A stretch of DNA of 64,000 nt from Helicobacter fennelliae (lineage in GTDB: Bacteria; Campylobacterota; Campylobacteria; Campylobacterales; Helicobacteraceae): contig NZ_UGIB01000001.1 in NCBI RefSeq assembly GCF_900451005.1, forward strand, positions 1,488,001-1,552,000, given 5' to 3'. This document shows, in pieces, positions 46,612 through 56,223 of this stretch; position 1 is the stretch's first letter, and each line of letters starts with the position of its first letter. The translations under genes and the position numbers were made by a program. The notes beneath the pieces were generated by a model. That model saw only the letters and a list, made by a program, of their open reading frames with translations, had not been told where the DNA came from and did not search any database.

Positions 46612-47187
46612 CTACACAACCTCCGCACTCCTCGCATCACAAAGCGCAATCCCAAAATGCACCCTAGCCCCAGATCTTTGACACACATCAATCGCCTCAC
46701 CAAAACTCGTGCCTGTGGTGATAATATCATCAACAATCATCACATCTTTGGCTTTTGCGCTATAAAGCAAATCGCGCTTGTTGTTTTGGCGATACTCAAG
46801 CGATTTGCCCGCATAAGAGATCACATTTTGAGCGCGCAGTTGCCCATAAATCGGGCGGATTCCGCTTTGGCAAAAATGTTTCAAAATCACGCCTGTGTGT
46901 GAGTAAAAACTCCGCACATAATCATCAATCCCCACGCCATAGATTCCGCTAAAATCAGTTTTTTGCCTGAAAAAATACGCACTTGCTATGCGCGAGAGAT
47001 GTGTAAATATGCGACTGCCGATTGCATAATACTTTGAGCTAAGTAAAAAATCTATATCCTCATACGCAAAAAATGTATAAATCGTAACACCCGATACAAC
47101 GCGCTTTCTAGGAGTGAGTACAATAGAATCCAAACACCCTTCACAGAGCACACCAAGGCAGAATCTAGCACATATCAAGCATTTCAT
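46612..47187 (-). CDS. comF: ComF-family phosphoribosyltransferase-like protein
   Basis: A 191-residue protein with an N-terminal Cys pair arrangement (CLICARFC and CEGC) typical of ComF zinc fingers and a C-terminal phosphoribosyltransferase fold (VMIVDDIITTGTSFGEAI, about 149-166). ComFC of H. pylori (HP1473) handles incoming single-stranded DNA during transformation, so a role in natural competence is likely here too. Its stop overlaps the tmk start by ATGA, and the order comF-tmk-coaD-ubiX is that of H. pylori. Confidence 0.88.
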   Translation of the reverse strand: MKCLICARFCLGVLCEGCLDSIVLTPRKRVVSGVTIYTFFAYEDIDFLLSSKYYAIGSRIFTHLSRIASAYFFRQKTDFSGIYGVGIDDYVRSFYSHTGVILKHFCQSGIRPIYGQLRAQNVISYAGKSLEYRQNNKRDLLYSAKAKDVMIVDDIITTGTSFGEAIDVCQRSGARVHFGIALCDARSAEVV

Positions 47188-47768
47188 AATGCTTTTTCAA
47201 TCTCTTTGATTATGGTTGTTTGGATCTCTTCTCTACCATAACTCGCATCTACAATTACAAGATGTTTGGCTAATCTCTTAGCATAGAGCTTGATTTTTTC
47301 TTGTATGTCAAGCAGATAGGCTATGCCTCTTTGCTCGATGAGATCTTGCGTTTTGCTCCCTAGTCTATCTTTTAGGCTAGATTCTGAAAGCTCGAGCATA
47401 ACGCACAAATCAGGCATAATATTAGAAGTAGCAAACACATTCATCACAAACGCTAGCTCTTGCTCGTCTTTCTTGTCAAAAGGCACATACGCTATACCGC
47501 TAATGAGGCTTCTATCACTAATAATGAGCTTTGAGTTGTGATTTGGCATAATCACAGAATCTATATGCTCGGCTCGATCAGCCAAAAAAAGCAAAAACTC
47601 TGCACGTGCGCTAAATTTATGGTGAAGTTCAAGATTTGTTCGTATAAACTGCCCGATCGCGCTATCGCTTGGCTCTTTGGTAAAAATCGCATTAATAAAA
47701 TGTCTTTTAAGTAAATTTATCTGCGTGGATTTCCCGCAAGTATCAATCCCTTCTATCACTACATACAT
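47184..47768 (-). CDS. tmk: Thymidylate kinase
   Basis: A 194-residue kinase that phosphorylates dTMP to dTDP. The P-loop is [11 protein letters not shown] (about 6-16); [12 protein letters not shown] (about 34-45) and [10 protein letters not shown] (about 84-93) match the dTMP-binding and DR(Y/S) regions. It lies between comF and coaD, overlapping coaD by ten bases. Confidence 0.94.
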   Translation of the reverse strand: MYVVIEGIDTCGKSTQINLLKRHFINAIFTKEPSDSAIGQFIRTNLELHHKFSARAEFLLFLADRAEHIDSVIMPNHNSKLIISDRSLISGIAYVPFDKKDEQELAFVMNVFATSNIMPDLCVMLELSESSLKDRLGSKTQDLIEQRGIAYLLDIQEKIKLYAKRLAKHLVIVDASYGREEIQTTIIKEIEKAL

Positions 47769-48250
47769 TGTCGTTTTCTCCTGATGTATTCAAATACTTC
47801 TTTTGGAATCAAATGTGAGATTTTGCCCTGATGACTCAAAATATCGCGCACAATCGATGAGCTAATGAAAGCATTTTGCAATGTCGGCATAAAATAAATC
47901 GTATCAAGCTTAGGATTAAGCGAAGAGTTTGTATAGCCCATTTGGATTTCGTATTCAAAATCACTCACGACTCGAAGCCCGCGGATAAGGATTTTGGAGT
48001 TGTTTTCTCTAGCAAAATCTGCCAAAAGCCCGCTAAAATCCTTGCAATACACATTGCTAAATTCTTTTGTGGCTACTTTTGCTATCTCAAGCCGTTCTTT
48101 GAGCGTGAAAAGCGGATTTTTGGAAGCTGAATGGGCGATAGCAACAATCACTTCTTCAAAAATCTCACAACTTCTTTTAATAATGTCTAAATGCCCATTT
48201 GTAAGCGGATCAAAAGTCCCCGGATAGATTCCAATTTTATGCATAATCAT
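47759..48250 (-). CDS. coaD: Phosphopantetheine adenylyltransferase
   Basis: A 163-residue nucleotidyltransferase that converts 4'-phosphopantetheine to dephospho-CoA. The family motifs [14 protein letters not shown] (about 10-23) and ISSSIVRDI (about 128-136, the ISSTxVR motif) are present. The translation overlaps the ubiX stop by ATGA and the tmk start by ten bases. Confidence 0.95.
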   Translation of the reverse strand: MIMHKIGIYPGTFDPLTNGHLDIIKRSCEIFEEVIVAIAHSASKNPLFTLKERLEIAKVATKEFSNVYCKDFSGLLADFARENNSKILIRGLRVVSDFEYEIQMGYTNSSLNPKLDTIYFMPTLQNAFISSSIVRDILSHQGKISHLIPKEVFEYIRRKRQCM

Positions 48251-48870
48251 TCTCCCCAGCGATGATAAAGCGAATTTGATATACCCAAACTATCAAGCCA
48301 TTTTCCAAAAATAAAATGCTCCATTTCTACTAAATTTGATGGCTTAGCATAATACCCCAAAATCGGTGGCGCAATAATCACGCCAAGGTTGGCAAGTGTT
48401 GTCATATTATTGCAAGCTATTGCGCTAAGTGGCATTTCACGAGGTGCTAGCAAAAGCTTTTTGCCCTCTTTTATCATCACTTGCGCTGTGCGTGTAAGCA
48501 ATGTATCGCTTATCCCGCAAGCAATCTTTGCCAAACAATCCATACTTGTAGGAATAACTGCCATCATATCCGCCCCAAAGCTTCCTGAAGCAATGGGCGC
48601 GTCCATTTCAAAATCTTCATATATTTGAGTCTGCATTTGAGTTTGGATTCCGCTACTTTGGCTATGGCTTCTCGCATTTGTAGTTATATCTAAAATCTTA
48701 TGTTTCAAATCCTCTAGATTAAGCTCAGATTTAGCGCATTGTTTTGCGCCATTTGAAAGCACAACAAAAAGCTCTAGATTCTGCCCAAGATCTTTTAGCA
48801 CCGCCAAAAACCCAAGAGCCAAAGATATTCCACTTGCCCCACTTATGCCTAATACAAATTTCACTTTCAT
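48247..48870 (-). CDS. ubiX: Flavin prenyltransferase UbiX
   Basis: A 207-residue enzyme that makes prenylated FMN from FMN and dimethylallyl phosphate, the cofactor of UbiD-type decarboxylases. The flavin-binding [13 protein letters not shown] (about 8-20) and [25 protein letters not shown] (about 95-119) segments are conserved, as is [13 protein letters not shown] (about 149-161). UbiD is not in the window. It is coupled to coaD by overlap. Confidence 0.94.
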   Translation of the reverse strand: MKVKFVLGISGASGISLALGFLAVLKDLGQNLELFVVLSNGAKQCAKSELNLEDLKHKILDITTNARSHSQSSGIQTQMQTQIYEDFEMDAPIASGSFGADMMAVIPTSMDCLAKIACGISDTLLTRTAQVMIKEGKKLLLAPREMPLSAIACNNMTTLANLGVIIAPPILGYYAKPSNLVEMEHFIFGKWLDSLGISNSLYHRWGE

Positions 48871-49011
48871 TCCTTATTAATTATTCTGCCTTATAAATTA
48901 TTTTGCCTTTAGATTTTTAATCTTAGATTCTCTGCTTTAGATTCTGCCTTTTAATATTTATCATTATCGCAAGATTCTACATTACACGACTTTGCATTAT
49001 AAGATTCTGCA

Positions 49012-49695
49012 TTATAAAATCTCTGCTTTCTGCTCACCGATCACTCTCACGCGCAGAGTTTTTTTGGAATGCGGATTAAGCGCTTTGATGATCTGCCCTT
49101 GCGCGCCATTTTCAAGTGCTTGAAGATCGGTTTGGACCTGGATAGAATCCTGCCAAAGCACCCCTGCAAACATTTCGCCTTTTTTAATCAGAATCTTACT
49201 TTGTGTTTTTGATACAAAAATAATCGTATGAGCGCTGATGATGGATTTTGCAGAGATTTGATTGAGGTATTTTGGTGCAAGCGGTATGCCTTTGAGATTC
49301 TCGATAGGGATTGTTTGGATTTTGGCGTTTGCAGCAGTGATGTTTTGATTGCTTTTGATAAGCATTGTCGCGCGTAGCACCTCAATGCTCGCATTTATCG
49401 TATAGGCGATAGGATAAGAGATTTGGGTGTTGTTTTTTTGGATAAGTGCGATGAGATTTCCGCTATTACGTTGCAATGCGCCTTTTTGGATTTCAAGATT
49501 GAGAATCTTTGCGTCTGTGATGTCGATATGAAGTGTAGGCGAGAGTGAAAGCGCGCTATAAGTGAAGTGGAGATCTTTATACTGCTCTTGATAGCTTTTG
49601 ATGATAAAATCCTTGCATTGCTTCTCAAATGCGCTATTTTCAAACGCATTACCAAAAGCAAGCACCGCCATAACGCACAAAATAAAATATCTCAT
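49012..49695 (-). CDS. flgA: Flagellar P-ring assembly chaperone FlgA
   Basis: A 227-residue exported protein with a signal peptide (YFILCVMAVLAFGNAFE). The C-terminal SAF-like domain (about 100-227) matches FlgA, which helps FlgI form the P ring around the flagellar rod. Signature-like segments are INLEKIKGIPLAPKYLNQISAKSII-type (LKGIPLAPKYLNQI) and the C-terminal GQIIKALNPHSKKTLRVRVIG. Positioned as HP1477. A ribosome site AAAGAGAATAAAAG precedes the ATG. Confidence 0.85.
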   Translation of the reverse strand: MRYFILCVMAVLAFGNAFENSAFEKQCKDFIIKSYQEQYKDLHFTYSALSLSPTLHIDITDAKILNLEIQKGALQRNSGNLIALIQKNNTQISYPIAYTINASIEVLRATMLIKSNQNITAANAKIQTIPIENLKGIPLAPKYLNQISAKSIISAHTIIFVSKTQSKILIKKGEMFAGVLWQDSIQVQTDLQALENGAQGQIIKALNPHSKKTLRVRVIGEQKAEIL

Positions 49696-49714
49696 CTTTT
49701 ATTCTCTTTCTTTT

Positions 49715-51766
49715 TTATATTTTTTTGACAAAATCTGACATAATCATTCTGATATTGCCACCAAAATTAATCATAAGCTTATCATCTTGGACTTCTTTAA
49801 TCACCCCACTTCCAAAGATTTTGTGAAGCACGACATCGCCTTTTTGAAAGGAAGTTTCTTGTGGTGCTGTCTGAAAGCTATTTTTGGATTGCAGCACTTG
49901 GGATTCAAACAAAAATCGTGATGGAGTAAGCTGCGTGCGTTTGCCATTGCGAAATCGAGAATCTACGCTTGAGAGGATAAGCTTTTCTTTTGCTCGAGTA
50001 AAAGCCACATACCCCAATCGCCGCTCTTCTTCGATATTGACACCATCATAATTCAGCGGAAACACATCTTCTTCAAGCCCTATGACAAATACATACTCAA
50101 ACTCCAAACCCTTTGAGCTATGCACACTCATCGCACATACACTCTCATCAATAGGAGAATCTAAATCCGATGAGAGCGATAAATCATTCAAAAAATCCTC
50201 CAAACTCGCATCAGGATTATGGATAATATAATCTCTAAAATACCCGAAAAATTCACCAATATTTGCCTCTCTATCGATTTCATCATGTTTATTTTTTTTG
50301 CCATTATTTTTGCCTAAAACATCGATTTTGGCTTGGAATTGTTCGAGGAATTTTAATGTGCCACTTTTGAGTAAAAGAGCCAAATCCTCAATATCTTGAA
50401 ACAATTTTTCAAGGCTTTGCTTTTGTGTGGGCGAAAGGATAGAATCTAGCTTGCCACATCTAAGTGCTTCAAAAACGCTCAATGAAAGATGAGTCGCAGA
50501 TTCAAAGATTCTAGATTCTGTTTGTTTGCCGATTCCTCTTCGTGGTGTGTTTATGATTCTTGAGAGTGAAAAGTCATCATTGATATTTAAAACCAAGCGA
50601 AAATACGCAAGCACATCTTTAATCTCCGCGCGTTCATAAAAGCGAGTCGTGCCGATGATTTTGTATGGAATATGAGCGCGATTAAGCCCCGCTTCAATCC
50701 CCCTTGAAAGCGCGTTAAGGCGAAATAAAATAGCAATTTCTTGTGGCTTTGTGCCTTGAGCTATGAGCTTTTTTATTTCATTTGCGATTGTATCAGCTTC
50801 TTTGTTTTCATCAAAGCTAGAAATCACCGCAACAGCTTCGCCCTCGCCTCGCACAGATTCTAGCTCTTTGCCAAGTCTTGAGTGATTGTGTGCGATAAGT
50901 TTATTTGCAGCCTGCAAAATCGGTGCTTTGGAGCGATAGTTTGTCTGAAGTTTGATGATTTTGGCATTATCAAAGCTTTGGGTAAAATTTAAAATATAGC
51001 CAATATCCGCACCCCTCCAGCTATAAATACTCTGATCATCATCGCCCACGACACAGATATTTTGATGTGTGCTACATAGCTTATGCAAAAGTGCCACTTG
51101 CAATAAATTTGTATCTTGATATTCATCAACCATAATGTATGAATATTGCTGTGAAATTTCTTTAGCTAGATTCTCATTAGATTCTAGAATCTGATAACTT
51201 AATAGCAACAAATCATCAAAATCAACCATATTATTGCTTTCCAAAAAGTTTTGGTATTGCTGATAGATATGTGCGAGCATTTTTTGGGGGGGACATTTGG
51301 CGTTTTGAAGTGATTGAGCAGGCGTGATGATCGCATTTTTTTGGCTTGAGATAAAGCTTACAATATCACTTGTAGGAATTGTATCATCGATTTTTCTAAT
51401 GATTTTTTTTTGATCATCAGAATCTATAAGCACAAAATTTGCCTCGCGTCCTAAATGGTGAATATAAAACTTCAAAAACAATAGCCCAAATCGATGAAAA
51501 GTGCATAAAAGCGGTGGTGTGGTGATCTCATAATCCTCAAGCAAACTTAAGGCTCTTTGGCGCATTTCATTGGCGGCTTTGTTGGTAAAGGTAAGTGTAA
51601 GCGTGCTACTTGGCGGAATGCCTACTTCTTTGATGAGATATGCAAGGCGACTTGTGAGGGTTTTTGTCTTGCCACTTCCAGCACCCGCCAAAATCAATAA
51701 CGCCCCATCAATATGCATAAGAGCTTGCTGCTGAGAGGGGTTAAGAGATGAGAGAATCTTACTCAT
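49715..51766 (-). CDS. uvrD: UvrD/Rep/PcrA-type DNA helicase
   Basis: A 683-residue superfamily 1 helicase. Motif I is LAGAGSGKTKTLTSR (about 28-42), motif II MVDEYQDTN (about 212-220), and motif III VVGDDDQSIYSWRGA (about 237-251); motif V/VI region includes SVHSSKGLEFEYVFVIGLEE and YVAFTRAKEKLI. It unwinds DNA in repair and replication restart. It overlaps the TPR gene by ATGA. The order uvrD between flgA and the TPR gene fits H. pylori HP1477-HP1479. Confidence 0.95.
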   Translation of the reverse strand: MSKILSSLNPSQQQALMHIDGALLILAGAGSGKTKTLTSRLAYLIKEVGIPPSSTLTLTFTNKAANEMRQRALSLLEDYEITTPPLLCTFHRFGLLFLKFYIHHLGREANFVLIDSDDQKKIIRKIDDTIPTSDIVSFISSQKNAIITPAQSLQNAKCPPQKMLAHIYQQYQNFLESNNMVDFDDLLLLSYQILESNENLAKEISQQYSYIMVDEYQDTNLLQVALLHKLCSTHQNICVVGDDDQSIYSWRGADIGYILNFTQSFDNAKIIKLQTNYRSKAPILQAANKLIAHNHSRLGKELESVRGEGEAVAVISSFDENKEADTIANEIKKLIAQGTKPQEIAILFRLNALSRGIEAGLNRAHIPYKIIGTTRFYERAEIKDVLAYFRLVLNINDDFSLSRIINTPRRGIGKQTESRIFESATHLSLSVFEALRCGKLDSILSPTQKQSLEKLFQDIEDLALLLKSGTLKFLEQFQAKIDVLGKNNGKKNKHDEIDREANIGEFFGYFRDYIIHNPDASLEDFLNDLSLSSDLDSPIDESVCAMSVHSSKGLEFEYVFVIGLEEDVFPLNYDGVNIEEERRLGYVAFTRAKEKLILSSVDSRFRNGKRTQLTPSRFLFESQVLQSKNSFQTAPQETSFQKGDVVLHKIFGSGVIKEVQDDKLMINFGGNIRMIMSDFVKKI

Positions 51767-54201
51767 TGCTCTTCCATATCTTGATGTTGCGTGTTTTGAA
51801 GCTCGTATGAGTAGATTCTATCAGTATCGATTTGGAAGTCAAAAAACTCCGATCGAAATGGGGTTGTGGAGATAAAGTGATAATTTGATGTTGCGGCTTT
51901 GAAATTTTTGGCGTTTTGATAGAGCAAGCCGAGTGCATATCGCGCTTCATAAATGCTTGGAGTCTCCATTTTGGTAAGCTGCAAAAGCACCACCGCATCT
52001 GCAAAATTTCCAGCCCCAATCGCACTCACAGCTGCCAAAAACTTTGTATGCCCATCATTTTCTTTTATATCATCAATCAGTGCATTATAGATGGCATAGG
52101 CTTTTTGGAATTCTTGCTGATAGATATAAATCAGCCCCAATGTCTGTAATGTGCCATTTGGAGATTTCTCTTCTGCTACAAGATGATCTTGCATAATTTT
52201 TGCCTGCTCCTGCAAAAATCCCGTAATAAACCCCGAATACACATATAATTCTCTAGGAAGTGCGCCTGCATAATAAATCGGACGCAAATCAATATCTGTG
52301 GATTTAAGCACACTATGCATTGTTAAGGTTATATTTTGGAGATTTTCATTAAAGCTTTGAGTAAGCAACTCTAAAATATTAACAACAAGATCTTCTGGAT
52401 AAATGCTTTTTAATCCTTTGATATATAATGCCATTTGGGCTTTGTCTTTATTGCGCAACGCATAAGTAAAGCCAAGCGCATAATAAATAGGCTCTTTCAT
52501 TGTGGCTTGCGCGATCCAATCCTCATTTTCTATGCGATTATCATTGATATAATTTAAAAAATTTTTAATAAAATGCTGTGTTGTATCTGAAGTGAATGTC
52601 TCTTCTTGAAAGCTATGGAGCAAATCATAATTTAAGCGCGTGGTGTCTTTATGGCTGAATCGCCCTGCCAAAATCGCAAAAATACCTGACAAATAATCGC
52701 TTGGATCAAGATAATAGGCTTTAAGAAAATATGTATAAGCATCTTCGTATTGCCCAAGTTGCGCATATATTAGCCCTAGATTATAAAACAAAATCGAATG
52801 ATTTGAATTGTGATTTGCAAAGGTTTGGAGCTGCTTTAATGCACTTCGTAAATCCTTTGTCTCAATACGCACAAGCCCATCGATGATAACTTTATCGATT
52901 TTTGAAGTTGTCGCACTTCGCAAAAGAATATTTTTGCCCTCTTGAATATTGATTTGCTTGATATTTGTGCCTTGCGTGATACCCTCAAGTGCTTTTTTGA
53001 TGTCAAATACCTTATATGGAGCAAAATAAAACAATGTCTTATAGCCTAATTTATCTTTGTTTTCAAAATCCCGCTCCCAAAACGATTTTTGCGCGAGATT
53101 GACCTCAAATAATTCAGGGTTTATGATAACTTTTATCGGATAGGTTTCTTTGGCGATTTCAGCATATTTTCTATTGTTTGCAATATTTTCAAGATTTGTC
53201 GCTGCATAAGCGAAATTGCCAAGTTTAAGATCAATTATTTGTGTCGCCATAAGCGATTGTATATCTGTGCGATTGCTTTGCAAAAATCTTGAAAGATATG
53301 TCTTAGCCCTTGTGTAATCACCCATTCTTGCATACAACAATCCCATAGCTTTATAATCTTGTGGATTATCTTCTTTTTTTAAGGATTCCAAAGCATTTGC
53401 ATCATCACCAAACAATGTAAAAATCTGTGCGGCAAGACGCGAATTTTGCACTTCAAATTCTTCTGAATTTGGGTGAAGTAAAGGCGAGAGTGCCTCAAAA
53501 TAATGTCCGCTATAATACTGCGTAAGTGCATACGCATAGCTATAATATGGCTCATCAAGAGATTCTACTAAGCCATCATTAGCTAGATTTAAATAATAGC
53601 TATACAAATCAAAGCGATTGAGTTTGTATGATGAGACAGCCGCATTAATCGCACTTACTGGTATATTTTGACCTGTTTGGATAGAATCCGCATACAGCGC
53701 GATAGAATCCTCATAAAGATTATTTGAAAGCTGCATTGTCGCGAGATTATAAGTAGCAAGCGATTGCGAAAAATTTGCAACTTTTTTAAACACATCAAAT
53801 GCTTCTTGTTTATGACCTTTGTTATAAAGCAAATTTCCTTTGATGATGAGATTATTTATACTTGAATTTGCTAGGCTATCTTGCGAGGGTTCAGGAAGTT
53901 TGATACTGACAAGTTTTTGAATGTCTTGCTCTGATTTTTCTTGTGTTTGCTCGATTTGTGGCTGTTGTGATGATTTTTTGGATTTGTGATTGAGGGCAAA
54001 AATAAGCACCAAAATCAAAAATACAACCACTCCCACGCCGATAAAAATACTCAATCGCTTTTTATCTTGCTTGATAAATTCTAAAGCCTTTGCAGAATTT
54101 GCACTTAAAGTCTGCAAAATGGAAGCGATTTTGGATTCTTTTTGTGCACTTTGAGATTGTGCGGTCTGCTCATCTTGAATGCTGTTAATATCTTCTGCCA
54201 T
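51763..54201 (-). CDS. Large tetratricopeptide-repeat membrane protein (HP1479-like)
   Basis: An 812-residue protein with a single transmembrane helix (SIFIGVGVVVFLILVLIFAL, about 49-68), a cytoplasmic N-terminus and a long periplasmic part. From about residue 115 to the end it is built of helical TPR-like repeats (for example NLGLIYAQLGQYEDAYTYFLKAYYLDPSDYLS, about 489-520). It is followed by uvrD with an ATGA overlap, and serS is just upstream. Position matches HP1479, whose function is not known to me. TPR arrays usually hold protein complexes together. Confidence 0.78.
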   Translation of the reverse strand: MAEDINSIQDEQTAQSQSAQKESKIASILQTLSANSAKALEFIKQDKKRLSIFIGVGVVVFLILVLIFALNHKSKKSSQQPQIEQTQEKSEQDIQKLVSIKLPEPSQDSLANSSINNLIIKGNLLYNKGHKQEAFDVFKKVANFSQSLATYNLATMQLSNNLYEDSIALYADSIQTGQNIPVSAINAAVSSYKLNRFDLYSYYLNLANDGLVESLDEPYYSYAYALTQYYSGHYFEALSPLLHPNSEEFEVQNSRLAAQIFTLFGDDANALESLKKEDNPQDYKAMGLLYARMGDYTRAKTYLSRFLQSNRTDIQSLMATQIIDLKLGNFAYAATNLENIANNRKYAEIAKETYPIKVIINPELFEVNLAQKSFWERDFENKDKLGYKTLFYFAPYKVFDIKKALEGITQGTNIKQINIQEGKNILLRSATTSKIDKVIIDGLVRIETKDLRSALKQLQTFANHNSNHSILFYNLGLIYAQLGQYEDAYTYFLKAYYLDPSDYLSGIFAILAGRFSHKDTTRLNYDLLHSFQEETFTSDTTQHFIKNFLNYINDNRIENEDWIAQATMKEPIYYALGFTYALRNKDKAQMALYIKGLKSIYPEDLVVNILELLTQSFNENLQNITLTMHSVLKSTDIDLRPIYYAGALPRELYVYSGFITGFLQEQAKIMQDHLVAEEKSPNGTLQTLGLIYIYQQEFQKAYAIYNALIDDIKENDGHTKFLAAVSAIGAGNFADAVVLLQLTKMETPSIYEARYALGLLYQNAKNFKAATSNYHFISTTPFRSEFFDFQIDTDRIYSYELQNTQHQDMEEQ

Positions 54202-54210
54202 TGATTTACT

Positions 54211-55533
54211 TTAGAGGTATTTTTCCAAAACTTTTGGAATGCTTATACTGCCATCTTGGTGCTGATAGTTTTCCATTATGGCTACAAGTGTCCTGCCAAC
54301 TGCCAAAGAAGAGCCATTAAGCGTATGGACGAGTGCATTTTTGCCATTTTCTTTGTAGCGGATTTTAGCCCTTCTTGCTTGAAAATCCCTTGTATTCGAA
54401 ACAGAGCTTATCTCACGATAGCAATTCTGTCCCGGAAGCCATACTTCAATATCAATCGTATTGCTCGCACTAAAGCCCAAATCCCCACCACAAAGCTGCA
54501 CTAATCGATGAGGAAGCTCAAGCGCGCTTAAAATTCCGCTTGCTGTTTGGAGCATTTTTTGCTGCATTGTATCGCTTTGGCTTGGGTGCGTGATTGCTAC
54601 GATTTCGACTTTGTCAAACTGATGCTGTCGTATGATCCCGCGCGTATCTTTGCCCGCACTTCCTGCTTCTTTACGAAAGCAAGGTGTATGCGCGCTTAGG
54701 CAAATGGGTAGATTCTCAGCAGAAATAATGCAGTCATTATATAGATTTGTAAGCGTGATTTCTGAAGTTGAGATAAGGTAGAGCTGATGACCTTTGGCTT
54801 TCTGCCCTTCTATGTTATTTTTAGATTCTGCTTTTTCTTGCTCTATTTCTTGCTTGTCTTCGATGTCGTTCGCAATCTTAAACATATCATCTTCAAATTT
54901 AGGCAGTTGCCCTGTCCCAAAAAGCATTTCTTCATTCACAATTACTGGCGTAACAACCGCTTCAAATCCGGCTTTTTGATTATAATCAAGCATAAAATTA
55001 ATCAGCGCGCGATTGAGCCTAGCACCCATTCCACGTAAAACATTAAAGCGACTTTTGGCAAGCTTCACCCCCGCGCTAAAGTCAATCCAACCATTAGATT
55101 CTGCAAGCTCCCAATGCTCTTTTGGGGTAAAATCAAAAACTCGTGGCTCTAAGATTTTTGCAATCTCGACATTATATTCTTCGCTCTGCCCCTTTGGTGT
55201 GTGCTCATCTGGAATATTTGGAATCGTCCAAAGCAAAGAATACAATCTTTGCTCTGTGGCTTTGAGCTCTGCCTCACTTTGAGCGATGTTTGATTTGTTT
55301 TCTTCAAGTTGGGCTTTGAGCTCACTAATTGGCTTATTTTGGGCTTTGTATTGTCCAAAAAGCTTGGAGGATTTATTTTGGATTTCTTGCAATGCCTCCA
55401 AAGCCTGCTTTTTGCTTTTATACAAAGAGGCGAGGTTTTTTAGCCTTTCGAGCTCTTGCGCGCTGACTTTCTTGATAGCAAGCTTTGTAGCCACAGAATC
55501 AAAGTCATTCAACAAAAGTTTTATATCAATCAT
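54211..55533 (-). CDS. serS: Seryl-tRNA synthetase
   Basis: A 440-residue class II synthetase with the N-terminal coiled-coil arm (about 30-105, rich in Lys/Glu/Leu) that grips tRNA-Ser. The catalytic motifs are [24 protein letters not shown] (motif 2, about 290-313) and [19 protein letters not shown] (motif 3, about 408-426). An Asp/Glu/Lys-rich insert ([19 protein letters not shown]) near 233-250 is unusual in length. It lies beside rnpB, with no overlap. Confidence 0.96.
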   Translation of the reverse strand: MIDIKLLLNDFDSVATKLAIKKVSAQELERLKNLASLYKSKKQALEALQEIQNKSSKLFGQYKAQNKPISELKAQLEENKSNIAQSEAELKATEQRLYSLLWTIPNIPDEHTPKGQSEEYNVEIAKILEPRVFDFTPKEHWELAESNGWIDFSAGVKLAKSRFNVLRGMGARLNRALINFMLDYNQKAGFEAVVTPVIVNEEMLFGTGQLPKFEDDMFKIANDIEDKQEIEQEKAESKNNIEGQKAKGHQLYLISTSEITLTNLYNDCIISAENLPICLSAHTPCFRKEAGSAGKDTRGIIRQHQFDKVEIVAITHPSQSDTMQQKMLQTASGILSALELPHRLVQLCGGDLGFSASNTIDIEVWLPGQNCYREISSVSNTRDFQARRAKIRYKENGKNALVHTLNGSSLAVGRTLVAIMENYQHQDGSISIPKVLEKYL

Positions 55534-55637
55534 TACTATCTTGCCTTTTATGATTTTTGAGAGTTTTTGAGGATGGATTCTACCAAAAATAGTTTTGAAT
55601 TAAAATTAGATTCCACAAAGATTCTCAACATTTTTGA

Positions 55638-55643
55638 TATAAT
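55638..55643 (+). promoter_or_regulatory. -10 box of rnpB
   Basis: TATAAT seven bases before the mature 5' end of rnpB, the distance expected between a -10 box and the start of transcription. Confidence 0.7.
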
Positions 55644-55650
55644 TGCTCTT

Positions 55651-55961
55651 TGGTCTAGTGGTGGCTGCTCTATGTATCAGAGAGGAAAGTCCGAGCTACA
55701 GAGACAGGATTCCATTTAACGAATGGCTAGGGTAACCTAAGGGAAAGTGCAACAGAAAACAACCGCCATTTCAAATGGTAAGGGTGAAAAGGTGGGGTAA
55801 GAGCCTACCGGAATCTAAGCAATTAGATTTGTCTATGCAAACCCAATCCGTAGCAAGAGGAGCTTGGTAATGTCTCATTTTTGCTCCTTGCTTGAGGTAT
55901 ATTGCGAAATATATCCCAGATAAATAGCCACCCTCGACAGAACTCGGCTTATACTAGACCA
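55651..55961 (+). ncRNA. rnpB: RNase P RNA (catalytic subunit)
   Basis: About 311 nucleotides of bacterial type A RNase P RNA, which cuts 5' leaders from tRNA precursors. The conserved core is clear: GAGAGGAAAGTCCGAGCTAC near the 5' end, AGACAGGATTCC, GGGAAAGTGCAACAGAAA, AAGGGTGAAAAGGTG, and the 3' closing ATAAATAGCCACCC. The first bases TGGTCTAGT pair with ACTAGACCA at the end (helix P1). It has its own TATAAT promoter. There is no adjacent tRNA. Confidence 0.95.
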
Positions 55962-56223
55962 AACCTTTTGTGCTACTTTTTCATACTACGAAATTTTCTT
56001 TTATAGTTTTAGATAATTTTGACACAACCAATATTAGCGCACCGAAGCCTAACTGCTTTCAAAGCCACTTAAATGTAGCTCACACAAGCAAATCCTACAT
56101 TGCAAATACATTGTGATTCAAACTCTCATTTTACATCAACATTTCTTTGTGATATTTATAAAATTTTTGCAATATATTTTTGATATACTTAAATCCAATC
56201 AAAACTACAAAAAGGATAATCCA

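Larger units (their letters stand above)
55534..56223. other. Divergent region with rnpB
   Basis: About 690 bases between serS and icd. It holds rnpB (55651-55961) with its promoter. The last 260 bases before icd are AT-rich, without a recognised gene; TTTGATATACTTAAATCC resembles a promoter for icd. Confidence 0.7.

Noticed and set aside
48871..49011. A tandem repeat array between ubiX and flgA
   Set aside because: Only loose repeats of GCATTATAAGATTCT-like words; too few and irregular, and explained by the general abundance of AGATTCT.
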